Part shown: piece after piece, positions 44,816 through 54,400 of the stretch
How positions within the stretch are numbered: the first letter of the stretch is position 1
Layout: each line of letters opens with the position of its first letter
From: Blautia hansenii
GTDB taxonomy: Bacteria > Bacillota > Clostridia > Lachnospirales > Lachnospiraceae
Direction of reading: 5' to 3'
Length of the DNA: 64,000 bases
Assembly: GCF_013304445.1 (NCBI RefSeq)
Contig: NZ_JAAITA010000005.1
Span: 62,001-126,000, forward strand
Position numbers and translations under genes: made by a program
The notes under the pieces: model-generated
The model's database searches: none
What the model was told of the DNA's origin: nothing
What the model saw: the letters and a program-made list of their open reading frames with translations, nothing else

Positions 44816-46464
44816 GCTTCTATCACATCCTTTACTGTTACTGCATCCGGGAAAATCTGCCTGGCCATGCGGTTTGCCGCTGTGGTATAAAAGCTGTTTC
44901 CCGTAAAAAATTCCTTAGCGGCGCAGGCCGTCACAATCCCTCCGTCAAAAAACATGGCGCAGGTATCCCCATAGGCAGCACAAAATTCAATGTCATGGGA
45001 AACCATGACTATGGTAATCCCCTGTTCTTTCAGTTTCTGGAAAATCTCCGCCAGTCTGCTTTTATAAAATCCATCCAGCCCCTTTGTAGGCTCGTCCAAA
45101 AGCAGAATTTCCGGCTCCAGAAGCAGTACCTTGGCAAGCGCCGCCCTCTGCTGCTCCCCGCCGCTTAAATCATAGGGGTGCATGTGCAGTAAATGCCCAA
45201 TTTGCGTATCCCCAACGACTTTTTCTATCTTTTCCCTGTCTTCCTTTCGCCTGATGGGGGAACGTTCCGAAAACATTTCCCACAAATCCTCTTCCACTGT
45301 GTTTCCCACAAACAGCGTCTGGGGATTCTGGGGCAGAACTCCCAGAAAACGATGAAACAATTCTTTATCCCGGATTTTGCGGATTTCTTTTCCTTTTAAA
45401 AGGATTTTCCCACGGTAGGGCCGGTGAATTCCGCTAAGAAGAGACAGCGTGGTGCTCTTTCCCGTACCGTTTCCGCCCAGAATACAGAAAAGTTCGCCTT
45501 TGGGAACCTGCAGAGATAAATCCTTTACAATGTCCCGCCCATCCTTTTCATAGCGAAACCAGACTTCTTTTGCCTCAACCACATAGTCCCTTTCCTGTTT
45601 TCTGTGCCGGAAACATTCCCTGTGCTGCATATTTTTGCAGCTTCCATAGTGCTGCTCCAGCCAGTTTCTGCCCTCGCATACCGTCAGGGGACAGACGCCT
45701 TCCTGACCGGTTCCATTGTAAATCTGCACCGGACTTGGCATGGCCAGAAACAAATCATTGTCTGCCAAATCCTTTCCCACCATCCGGGGCGTATCAAAAT
45801 AAATCTGCTTTCCCTCTTCCAGTACCAGCACCTGATCTGCCATGGGAAAGACCTCTTCCAGTCTGTGCTCAATGAGAATCACGGTAACGCCCAAATCCAG
45901 ATTAATCTTCCGTATCGTAGAAAGAAATTCTCCTGCGGCAATGGGGTCAAGCTGGGAAGTGGGTTCGTCCAGCACCAGTACCTTTGGCTGCATAGCCATA
46001 ACAGAAGCCAGATTCAAAAGCTGCTTCTGCCCGCCGGACAGTTCTTCCACATTCTTGTCGAACCAGTTCTGAATCCCAAAAAAGCTGGCCATTTCCGCCA
46101 CCCGAAGGCGTATGGTCTGCTGGTCATATCCTAAGTTTTCCACACCAAAGGCCAGTTCATGCCAGACCTTATCCGTGACAATCTGGTTGTCCGGACTCTG
46201 AAGTACATAGCCAATCTGTGCAGACTGCCTGCGCACAGACACCTCCTCCAGCTTTTCTCCCTCAAAAAGGATTTCGCCCTCCCGCTTTCCATAAGGACTC
46301 AGAACGGTTTTAAAATGCCGCAGAAGGGTGGTTTTTCCACAGCCGGATTTTCCGCAGATAACCACAAATTCTCCCGGTTCAATGGAAAAATTCAAGTTTT
46401 GTATCGCCGGACGTTCTGTGTCCGGATAAGTAAAATTCAAATTTTTGATTTCATATAATGCCAT
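44788..46464 (-). CDS. Fused ECF transporter ATPases (EcfA-EcfA')
   Basis: About 558 residues with two ABC ATPase domains in one chain. The first has Walker A GKSGCGKTTLL (residues 38-48), signature LSGGQKQLLNLA and LVLDEPTSQLD. The second has GGNGTGKSTTLSLLSG, signature LSGGEQQRAALAK and LLLDEPTKGLD. In most Firmicutes the two ATPases are separate genes. I place the start at 46464 (MALYEIKNLNF), with AGAGG upstream; it overlaps the EcfT gene by 28 bases. It energises the transporter formed with EcfT and the S component. Confidence 0.92.
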   Translation of the reverse strand: MALYEIKNLNFTYPDTERPAIQNLNFSIEPGEFVVICGKSGCGKTTLLRHFKTVLSPYGKREGEILFEGEKLEEVSVRRQSAQIGYVLQSPDNQIVTDKVWHELAFGVENLGYDQQTIRLRVAEMASFFGIQNWFDKNVEELSGGQKQLLNLASVMAMQPKVLVLDEPTSQLDPIAAGEFLSTIRKINLDLGVTVILIEHRLEEVFPMADQVLVLEEGKQIYFDTPRMVGKDLADNDLFLAMPSPVQIYNGTGQEGVCPLTVCEGRNWLEQHYGSCKNMQHRECFRHRKQERDYVVEAKEVWFRYEKDGRDIVKDLSLQVPKGELFCILGGNGTGKSTTLSLLSGIHRPYRGKILLKGKEIRKIRDKELFHRFLGVLPQNPQTLFVGNTVEEDLWEMFSERSPIRRKEDREKIEKVVGDTQIGHLLHMHPYDLSGGEQQRAALAKVLLLEPEILLLDEPTKGLDGFYKSRLAEIFQKLKEQGITIVMVSHDIEFCAAYGDTCAMFFDGGIVTACAAKEFFTGNSFYTTAANRMARQIFPDAVTVKDVIEACQRSRQPE

Positions 46465-47330
46465 TTTATATCCTCTGTCACATCTATGATTATAGGGAGA
46501 AAACACAAAATCCCATAGCACACATACACCAGCATGGCCCACAGGGTATTTGTATTCATCCGCAACATGGGGTAATACAAAAAATGCACCCTCTTTGTCA
46601 AAATTCCTGCAAAAATATTTCCGCCCAGCAAAAGCAGAATCCCCAAAAACAGCTTATCTCTGGTATCAAAACGGTAAATAGAAAAATTATTCCGGCCTCT
46701 GAGCCCGTATCCTCTGGACTTCATGGAATCTGCAGTTTCCACCGAATTTTCCAGCGCCCAGGTCGTCATGACAGAAAGGATTTTCATGCCGTGCTTTGCC
46801 CTTGCAAGCACATTGCCGTTTGTCACATCACGGCCAATGCATTTCTGGGAATCGGAAATTTTCTCAATCTGATTTTTAAACCTTGGCACAAAACGAAGCA
46901 CCATGGATAAAATCAGGGACACAGCAGGAATGGCCTTCCCAAACAGATAAATGAATTTGTCGGAAGTCATAACCACCTGATAGCAGGAAAACCAGTTCAG
47001 CACACTGACCAGCATAACACCAGCCGCCAGACCGTAGAGAATCGACTCCAGTGTCAGAGGATTTCCGTTTTTCAGGTATAAAATCAGAGTAATCCCCTGG
47101 TGGTTAAACAGGGGATTTACAGCTGCCGAAATCAGAAAGACCGGCAGCATCAGCCATAATGCTGTTTTTAATGCTTTCCAGTGTTTTAAATAGATGTAGT
47201 ACGCCATTCCACCCAGGCAGGAAAGTCCCAGAAAGACCGGGTGCATCAGAAACATAGAGCACCCGATAACCAGTACAAAATAAAGAAAGTTATTGACCGG
47301 ATGGAAGGTAGAAAAAGTATCCTGTCTCAT
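46437..47330 (-). CDS. ecfT: ECF transporter transmembrane component EcfT
   Basis: A 297-residue membrane protein of the EcfT/CbiQ family, which couples the ATPases to the S component. It has five or six helices and the conserved cytosolic coupling segments with A-R-G-like motifs (ARAKHGMKILSVMTTWALEN, SVETADSMKSRGYGLRGRNN). It begins one base after the DUF4430 lipoprotein stop and overlaps the ATPase gene, so this is one tightly coupled operon. Confidence 0.92.
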   Translation of the reverse strand: MRQDTFSTFHPVNNFLYFVLVIGCSMFLMHPVFLGLSCLGGMAYYIYLKHWKALKTALWLMLPVFLISAAVNPLFNHQGITLILYLKNGNPLTLESILYGLAAGVMLVSVLNWFSCYQVVMTSDKFIYLFGKAIPAVSLILSMVLRFVPRFKNQIEKISDSQKCIGRDVTNGNVLARAKHGMKILSVMTTWALENSVETADSMKSRGYGLRGRNNFSIYRFDTRDKLFLGILLLLGGNIFAGILTKRVHFLYYPMLRMNTNTLWAMLVYVCYGILCFLPIIIDVTEDIKWHYMKSKI

Positions 47331-47331
47331 A

Positions 47332-48246
47332 TCACTCTTCCCAATACTGTCCTAAATCGCGTCCCAGATCACAGGTATAATTCCAGTGAATCACATCCCC
47401 TTCTTTTACCTGATAACGGCTGCAGCCATAGTTGGGATACCAGCCATTGACCTCATACATCCAGCCGGAATATCTTCCGCAGTCAAATTCATACAGGTTG
47501 TTGATACCTTCCACATAAGCGCTGTTGTACTTTGGGGTGAAACTGGCTTCCATGTGAATACGGTTGTTCTGGGTTTCTCTCAGCAATACATCATACACAG
47601 ATTCTCCCTGATAGAAAGTCACTTCCCGCTCACTGAAAATAACACCATCCTCCGGCACCAGTACATCCTTTCCCTCTGTCAAATCTGACATATTGTCCAG
47701 TATGGTGTCACAGGAAATGCTCAGATAACAGGTTCCCGGCTTACTCTTGTCGATTTCCACGCTCCCCGGTTCTACGGGGTTCGGCTTTCCTTCCGGAATG
47801 GGGTCTGTCAGATACTGGTCTTGCTCTGTAGACGTACCGTCACTGTAGGTTACCGTTCCATTGCTCCCCGTACTCCCTTCGTCAGAACTGTCCTCCCCCT
47901 TCTCTGTATGGCTGTCTGCATTTCCTGCTGCACTTTGTTCCGAGGATTTTTTCTCCTGGTATTTCGTATAATCTGCCTCTCTGTCTTCCGCAGACTCGAC
48001 ATCCAGGTACTCGTCTTCCCCAGCTTCCAACGCTTCCTCTTTTTCTGCGCTGTCCGTCTTTTTCTCTTCTGCTTTTTTCCCGGTATCTTTTTTCTTGATT
48101 CCTTCTGTCTCCGTCCAGGCATCGCTGTCCGCGGTTTTCTCCTGCCCCGGCACAGCCAGTTTCTCCGTACCGCAGCCAACTGTTGTAAAAGCAAGTGCTG
48201 CAGCCAGCGCCAGAATTCCCATTGTTTTTCTGATTGTTTTTCTCAT
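47332..48246 (-). CDS. DUF4430 (transcobalamin C-terminal-like) lipoprotein
   Basis: About 304 residues. The signal peptide MRKTIRKTMGILALAAALAF ends at a lipobox cysteine (TTVGCGTE, C25). A long acidic, low-complexity linker follows (to residue ~165), which would hold the domain away from the membrane. The C-terminal domain is DUF4430 (GESVYDVLLRETQNNRIHME, FDCGRYSGWMYEVNGWYPNY, YQVKEGDVIHWNYTCDLGRD). DUF4430 is classified as similar to the beta domain of animal transcobalamin and intrinsic factor, which covers the upper face of bound cobalamin. It sits between the barrel protein and EcfT behind a cobalamin riboswitch. Predicted role: capture of corrinoid and delivery to the ECF transporter. 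Confidence 0.88.
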   Translation of the reverse strand: MRKTIRKTMGILALAAALAFTTVGCGTEKLAVPGQEKTADSDAWTETEGIKKKDTGKKAEEKKTDSAEKEEALEAGEDEYLDVESAEDREADYTKYQEKKSSEQSAAGNADSHTEKGEDSSDEGSTGSNGTVTYSDGTSTEQDQYLTDPIPEGKPNPVEPGSVEIDKSKPGTCYLSISCDTILDNMSDLTEGKDVLVPEDGVIFSEREVTFYQGESVYDVLLRETQNNRIHMEASFTPKYNSAYVEGINNLYEFDCGRYSGWMYEVNGWYPNYGCSRYQVKEGDVIHWNYTCDLGRDLGQYWEE

Positions 48247-48255
48247 GTATTCCAC

Positions 48256-51042
48256 CTACTGTCTTTTCCTTTTGATATACCAGATAATGCCGCCTGCAAT
48301 TCCGGCCAGCGCCACCACAGTACCTGTTAAAACTGCCGGTAATGCACTTTTTTCCTCTGCCGCTTCTGCGCTGGTTTTTTTACTGTTTTCAGCGTCTGCT
48401 CCTGTACTTTTTTTTGCTGTAACCGTTTTCTCTGTATTGGCTGCCGCAGAAGCAGCCTCCTTTTCCTCCAGTTCGTTTAAAGATTTTGTCTTTGCTTTCT
48501 TTGCAATGAAATACTCGCCGCCTGTCTTCACAAGAAATTTCGTCTGTTTATCTTTTACCGTAACCTTCTGGATGTACTCTGCTTTTCGCTCTTTTTCCTT
48601 GTATTTCATCAAAAGGTATTTGCCGTCCTCCTGACCGGTGGTAAGCTCCACCTGCATTTCTCCCGGAAGTTCGCCCTTCTCATCAAAGGAGAAAATATAG
48701 GGGTTTTCAGACAATTTCTGAATATCTTCTGCATAATCACTGCCTTCCCGGATACCGACTTTCATATCTTTCACTGTCTTGATATCCTTGCCGTTGACCG
48801 TCAGGGTATACGGTTTATCCTTGCCCGTTTCTCCCTTGATTTTCAGGTTTTTATCCTTTCCCTTCACGGCTTCAAAAGCCGCCTTTTCCACTACACCGTT
48901 CTTCACCTCAGCTTCTGTGGTGTTGGATTCGGTTTTCTTTTTCGCTGCAGATTTCTTCGCACTGCCTGCAGACGTACTCTTTTTCGCGGTATTTGCAGAT
49001 TTCTTCGTACCTTTCAGAACGCTTTCATCTGTCGTAATGTCACTGGTGCCGGAAAGGGCTTCTGTCTCATCTTCAAATCCCATATTCCCCTTTTTCAGGG
49101 TGTAAATTCCGCCTGCGGATACATCACAGGTCAGCACACCGTCCACAGCGCCGGTCCACTGCATCTCATTCCCGTTGATGTTATACAGCATAAACACACC
49201 GCCTTTAAACGTACAGGGCATGGAAATTTCCACTTCACCGGGAAGCTCGCCTTCGTGTTTCAGCGCAAACTGCAGGGCGTCTTCTTTCTGCTGAATTTCC
49301 ACCTCTGCATTCATATCCGCCGGTTCTGCTATCTTCTTTCCTTTTACGCGAATGGTGTAGCCTTCTCCTTCATAAATATAATCCATTCTGGAAGCCTGGG
49401 CTTTCTCAAAAATTTCCTTTCCAATAATGCCTCTCTCCAGCTTGTCCACAATGCTTTCTGCAATTCTCAAGTCATCGATTCTTGTGACAAAAGACTTATT
49501 ATTTTCGGGAAGCGTATGATAAATAGAAAGCAGTTCTTCCACGGTATCTTTTTCTTTTAAAGTAATCTTCAAAGGATTTAACTCATTCCAGATGCGATGA
49601 TCCAACGCTTCTACTTCTGCTTCCTGTCTGTCTATTTCTTCTCCCTTTGCCTGCAAAATGTTGCGGAAACTTTCTTTTTCTTCAAAGTCTTTCAAAAGTT
49701 CCAGTTCAACTTTGAGATTATAAACCCTTTGTTTTTCTGCAAGTGTAATCTGTTCCGGCAGCGCATTCAGTTTACTGCGGAAGGCCTCTATATTTTCTTC
49801 CGATTCCGTTCCCTCATCGGGGGTCTCTGTATCTGTCATGTCGTACAGACTGGTCTGCCCGTTTACCGCCCTGGACCAGGCCAGAAGGGCTAAAGTTCCC
49901 TGGTCGGTTGCCATGGCATCACTGCCGCCGCCTTTTATATGCTCAAAAGAACCGTCTTCTTTTTGGAATCTCAGGATTTCATCCAGCAGGGTTTTTCCGT
50001 TTTTCATAAATTTATCCTGTTCCAAAAGAGATACATCAATGGCTGACAGAGCAATCACGACCTGTGCCGTACTCTCCAGATTTTTTACCGGTTCTTCCCC
50101 TTCAGAAATGTAAGAACTGCCGTATCCGCCGTCTGCGTCCTGCATGGAAGCCAGCTTATCCAATCCCCGGTTTAAAGCCGCACCAACGTCTGCCCGTTCT
50201 TTATACGGCGCCAGCGCCTGCATAGCCATAGCAGTAATATCCGGGTCTGCCACTTTCCCCTGCAAAGCCCAGCCGCCGCCGGAAAGTTCCTGTGAAAGGA
50301 TTTTCTGAATCAGATTTTCCCGGGTAGTCTGGGTTCCTTCTCCTTCTCGCTCAGGAATTTCGTAATCTTTCGTATCCAGCGCAATCAGGGCAAAAATAGT
50401 TCCGTTAATGCCCTGTTGATTCACCTTCTCAAATTTTGCTAATGGCTTCAGCAGATTATAGCCATTTATCCGGGAAGGGTCTGTTCCAATAGAGGACAGC
50501 GCCATGATGACTCTGGAATATTCCGTATATTTTGCGTTGTGAAGCACTCCGTTTGTGTCATCTAGTTTCATATATAAATTTGCCAGATAATTTGCTTTTG
50601 CCGTGTCGCTCAAGTATCCGGCTCTGGCCATGGCCATCACAGACCATTCGCCTCCAATAGTATCCACCACCGGAGAAGTCACCGCAGACTGCAGATACTT
50701 TTCCGCCTTATCAAGAGCTTCCTGGACGGTAGGATTTTGGGCCTCGGCAATGTCTGCAGTCCCCCGCAAAATCTGACTTTCCTCTTCTCCGGTTCCCGGC
50801 AGCACCTCATCCGCAGTTCCCGGAAGGATTTCCTCCTGATAACCTTCAGACTCCTGTGTGATTTCTGTGCCCATGCCGTTTAATATTTCTTCCGTACCCG
50901 GTTCTGATACCGTTTCTTCTGTGGAAACCTGTGCCTCCACAGCTGTCTCCTGTCCTGTATCTGCCAGAACTGCCCCCGGAGACTGCACTGCCAGCAGAAT
51001 GGACATGGCTGACACTACAAGCTTTAATTTTTTTCTGTTCAT
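48256..51042 (-). CDS. Surface protein with alpha/alpha-barrel (prenyltransferase/transcobalamin N-terminal-like)
   Basis: A 928-residue exported protein. A signal peptide (residues 1-28) is followed by an acidic linker. Residues ~103-412 form repeats of the prenyltransferase/squalene-cyclase-like alpha/alpha barrel (GGEWSVMAMARAGYLSDTAK, DPDITAMAMQALAPY, MQDADGGYGSSY), the fold of the intrinsic-factor alpha domain. Helical segments (~420-545) and two beta-rich modules follow (near 555-655 and 710-855). A C-terminal helix and RKRQ tail anchor it (VVALAGIAGGIIWYIKRKRQ). It is the first gene after a cobalamin riboswitch and precedes the DUF4430 lipoprotein by 9 bases. Together the two could form a split corrinoid-binding receptor. 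No LPxTG motif is present. Confidence 0.82.
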   Translation of the reverse strand: MNRKKLKLVVSAMSILLAVQSPGAVLADTGQETAVEAQVSTEETVSEPGTEEILNGMGTEITQESEGYQEEILPGTADEVLPGTGEEESQILRGTADIAEAQNPTVQEALDKAEKYLQSAVTSPVVDTIGGEWSVMAMARAGYLSDTAKANYLANLYMKLDDTNGVLHNAKYTEYSRVIMALSSIGTDPSRINGYNLLKPLAKFEKVNQQGINGTIFALIALDTKDYEIPEREGEGTQTTRENLIQKILSQELSGGGWALQGKVADPDITAMAMQALAPYKERADVGAALNRGLDKLASMQDADGGYGSSYISEGEEPVKNLESTAQVVIALSAIDVSLLEQDKFMKNGKTLLDEILRFQKEDGSFEHIKGGGSDAMATDQGTLALLAWSRAVNGQTSLYDMTDTETPDEGTESEENIEAFRSKLNALPEQITLAEKQRVYNLKVELELLKDFEEKESFRNILQAKGEEIDRQEAEVEALDHRIWNELNPLKITLKEKDTVEELLSIYHTLPENNKSFVTRIDDLRIAESIVDKLERGIIGKEIFEKAQASRMDYIYEGEGYTIRVKGKKIAEPADMNAEVEIQQKEDALQFALKHEGELPGEVEISMPCTFKGGVFMLYNINGNEMQWTGAVDGVLTCDVSAGGIYTLKKGNMGFEDETEALSGTSDITTDESVLKGTKKSANTAKKSTSAGSAKKSAAKKKTESNTTEAEVKNGVVEKAAFEAVKGKDKNLKIKGETGKDKPYTLTVNGKDIKTVKDMKVGIREGSDYAEDIQKLSENPYIFSFDEKGELPGEMQVELTTGQEDGKYLLMKYKEKERKAEYIQKVTVKDKQTKFLVKTGGEYFIAKKAKTKSLNELEEKEAASAAANTEKTVTAKKSTGADAENSKKTSAEAAEEKSALPAVLTGTVVALAGIAGGIIWYIKRKRQ

Positions 51043-51076
51043 GCTCTCATCCTTCCTCTATCTTTCCTGATACACA

Positions 51077-51116
51077 TAAAAAAGAGCCCCCTCACCATTT
51101 TCCGGTAAAGGAACTC
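51077..51116 (-). terminator. Expression-platform terminator of cobalamin riboswitch 1
   Basis: GAGTTCCTTTACC and GGTGAGGGGGCTC pair over 13 bases, using several G-U pairs, followed by TTTTTT. It lies between the aptamer and the barrel-protein start. Confidence 0.8.
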
Positions 51117-51189
51117 TGTTCTTTTGAATTATGAAATTTTAAAATGCATACAACAACAAAATCTCCTCCGCCCGGAAATATTTTTAAAA

Positions 51190-51356
51190 TAATGGCAGAT
51201 ATTCTGACTTAGTCTCACCCTCGGAAACGCCTTCTCAAACTTCTTGTAAGTTCAATGGCAACTGTTTCTTCGTCAACATCACAGCAGAGGCAACTGTATC
51301 GGACTTCCACCGATTTCCCTTTTAACTCTGCATTTTCTGCGTGCAGAGACCATCAT
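51190..51356 (-). promoter_or_regulatory. Cobalamin riboswitch 1
   Basis: On the minus strand: AAAAGGGAAATCGGTGGAAG, TCCGATACAGTTGCCTCTGC with TGTGATG, then GCCATTG, GAGAAGGCG and AGTCAGAATATCTGCC. This is the ordered core of the cobalamin (B12-box) aptamer. The outer stem is ATGATGG/CCATTAT. It controls the barrel-lipoprotein-ECF operon (51042 to 43472). Confidence 0.93.
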
Positions 51357-51382
51357 GTGTATGCAGTTATGAATCTATTACC

Positions 51383-51411
51383 ATACTACACAAACAGGCA
51401 GAAAATGTCAA
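51383..51411 (-). promoter_or_regulatory. Promoter of cobalamin riboswitch 1
   Basis: TTGACA (51411-51406) and TAGTAT (51388-51383), 17-base spacer. The elements and spacing are the same as for riboswitch 2. Confidence 0.75.
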
Positions 51412-51420
51412 GGAATTTGT

Positions 51421-51452
51421 AAAAAACAGCAAAGTCCCGAAGAACTTTGCCG
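51421..51452 (-). terminator. Terminator of the large DUF4430 protein gene
   Basis: On the minus strand CGGCAAAGT pairs with ACTTTGCTG around a short loop, followed by TTTTTT. It ends unit 2 just before the promoter of unit 1. Confidence 0.8.
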
Positions 51453-51464
51453 TTTTTGCTGTCC

Positions 51465-54400
51465 TTATTTCATCTGCTGTCTATTTTTCTTATAAACAGC
51501 TGTTCCAAAAGCTGCCGCGGATACTGCCAGCATGAGCAGCAGAACGCTGATTGGTGCTTCATCACCTGTCTTGGCACCTGTGCCTTTTAATGTACCGCTT
51601 CCACTGTTTCCGCTTCCATTGTTTCCACTTCCATTGCTGCCGTTATTTCCATGGTTTCCGGAACCATTGTTTCCGTTGGAGGCCGGTGTGTCAATGACTA
51701 CGCCAAAGCTGTCTAAGCTCTTTACCTCTACCGAAACAGCTTCATCGGTTACCTTTCCGGTCAGTTTTTCCACTTTGGAATCGCTGCAGTGAAGTACAGT
51801 CAATTCTTTGCCATTATAATCCTTTCCTACCGGAATGGATAATACACACGCAGACGGAAGTTCGATTTCTTTTCCATTCTTTGTGAGTTTGATGTTGTAC
51901 AGACGGAATACGGATTTGTCAGAAGCAATTTCTTTTCTCATCTTTTCTACGTCTGCATTGTCTTTTCCGATTGGAGTAACTGCCAGTTCCATATCAGAGG
52001 TCAGACCCTCTCCTTCCAGTTTCACGCCGTATTTTTCATTTACCAGCATTTTTACACTTTCCGGTTTGCCTGGGTTTGGGTTTGGATTCTGGTTGTTATC
52101 TTCCAGTTTCTTCAACTCTTCCTCTGCTTTTTCCAACTTGGCAAGAGTTTCTTTGCTTACCAGCTTCTTCTGAGCATCTGTCAAAGCGTCATAGGCTTTT
52201 CTGGCTGCTTCAATGGCTGCTTTGCTTTCCAGAGTAATCTTATCCCCGATAGCATCAATCTTACCTGCAGCTGCATCTGCTGCCGCCTGGTCTTTCTTCT
52301 GATTTTCTGCCTGCTCTTTCAGTTCTGCCAGTTTCTGCTCTGCAGTGGTGAGCTTTGCAAGATTGTCTTCTCCTACCAAATTCTTCTGAGCATCTGTCAA
52401 AGCATTATAAGCTGTTCTTGTTTCTGTAATAGCTTTTTCGCTTTCCAGGGTTACTTCTCCGATGGCGTTAATCTTTTCGATTACTGCATTGGCTTTTTCC
52501 TGGTCTGCAGCTGCCTGCTGTTTCAACACTTTCAGTTTTGCTTCTGCAGCTTTCAGTGTTTTAAGTTCCGTTTCGCTTATAAACTTTTTCTGCGCTTCTG
52601 TCAGCTTGTCATATGCAGCTCTGGCTTCTGTAATAGCCGCTTCGCTTTCCAGAGTGACCTCCCCGATGGCGTTAATCTTTTCGATTACTGCATTGGCTAC
52701 CTTCTGGTCTTCCTCGGCCTGCTGTTTCAATTCTGCCAGTTTCTTCTCCGCATCTGTCAATTTTGCAAGATTTTCTGTTCCTACCAATTCTTTCTGTGCA
52801 TCCGTCAGCTTATCATAAGCAGTTCTTGCCTCTGTAATAACTGCTTCGCTTTCCAGAGTGACCTCTCCGATGGCGTTAATCTTTGCAATTACACTTTCGG
52901 CTGCCAGTTTATCCTGACTCATCTGCTCTTTTGCCTCTTCCATAGCCTTTTTCAGATTTTCCGTTGCTGTTTCAATTTCAGCTTTTGGAGTAATCACTGC
53001 GGAAACCAGTTCCACTGCTTTATCATAGGCCGCTTTCACTGCCGGTACAGCCATAAGCATGTCTCTGTCTTCATTGACTTCTGCCATAACTCTTGTGATT
53101 TCATCTTTATTGCAGATATCCAATACCGGATCCGTGTTTCCATACTCATATCCGGTCAGGTCTGTGCCGTATCCCCACAATGTGAACTGATATCTGAGTA
53201 CATCTCCGTCTTTTGGTACATAGCTTGCCATTCCATAACCCACTTCCACGCCATTTACATGGTACATCCAGCCGGACATAAAGCTGTAGTCAAATTCACC
53301 AAGGGCATCTCCCTCCTGGGATTTTCCGTTTTCCAATGCTTCTTCGGTTGTCGGGCCTCCAAGTTTTTCGGAAATATAATCCGGTACTTTTACATGGTCT
53401 GAACCAAGATCTGCTCCCTTAATGGCTTCCAGATATGCTGCCGAACCGTCTTCTCCCACCCAGTTTTCTGCTCCAATGACTTTTTTCAGAATATCAACCG
53501 CATTATCACCTTTTTCAAACGGCACGATTACCGGCTCGTGGATGTAGCCCTGTCCGATAGTAAATCTCTCTACGGATACCACTACATGACCGTTTCCGGC
53601 TTCTTCCTCCAGTTTTTTCAGGTCTTCCTCGGCCTTTTCCAAAAGTTTAAGAACGTCTTCACTTATTAATTTCTTCTGGGAATCTGTCAGCGTGTCATAA
53701 GCAGCTCTGGCTTCTTCAATGTCGTTCTTACTTTCCAGTGTCACTTCTCCAATGGCCTTAATCTTTTCGATTACTGCATCAGCTGCTTTCTGGTCTGCCG
53801 CCTGCTCTTTTAACTCTGCCAGTTTCTCCTCTGCCTCTGTCAGTTTTCCATAGTTGGTTACTAACTTCTTCTGCGCTTCTGTCAGCTTGTCATAGGCAGT
53901 TCTGGCTGCTTTGATTGCCGCTTCGCTTTCCAGCGTTACTTCTCCGATGGCATCAATTTGTTTGATAACGGATTTTACTGCTGCGGTATCCTTATCCATC
54001 ACATCTGTAAGGTCATACAAACGGTTTTCATTTTCTGCAAAGCGCCTGTACGCTTCCATTGCGTAAGTCACCTGCTGGGTAGCCATGCCATTGCCTTTCT
54101 GTCCCTGCTGCCACATAAAGCCGCTCTCTGCCTTGTAGCTGTCCAGATTTTTTACGATATTCTTATTTCCCGTTTTTGTGAATCCGTTGCTTTTGTCCAG
54201 AGGATCAATGCCTGCTGCGGTAAGGGCCGTAAGAACCTGTGCGGTTGTACAACTGTTTTCTTTTCCGCTATCCAGAAATCCTGCATTCTCTGTCATATTT
54301 TCTTTCATGTGTTCCAGAGCTTTGTCAAACGCTGTTTTCACTTCCGGATAAGAATCATTGTTCCTGTAAGGAGCCAGCGCCTGCAGCGCCATACCTGTCA

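Noticed and set aside
51465-51640. LPxTG sortase anchor at the end of the large surface protein
   Set aside because: The end has TGAKTGDE, a helix and a basic tail, but no LPxTG; I describe it as a membrane anchor with an uncertain sorting signal.
52150-53975. Regular ~200-base repeats that could suggest a CRISPR array or satellite
   Set aside because: The repeats are in frame, code for a conserved helical unit in one long protein, and have no short unique spacers.
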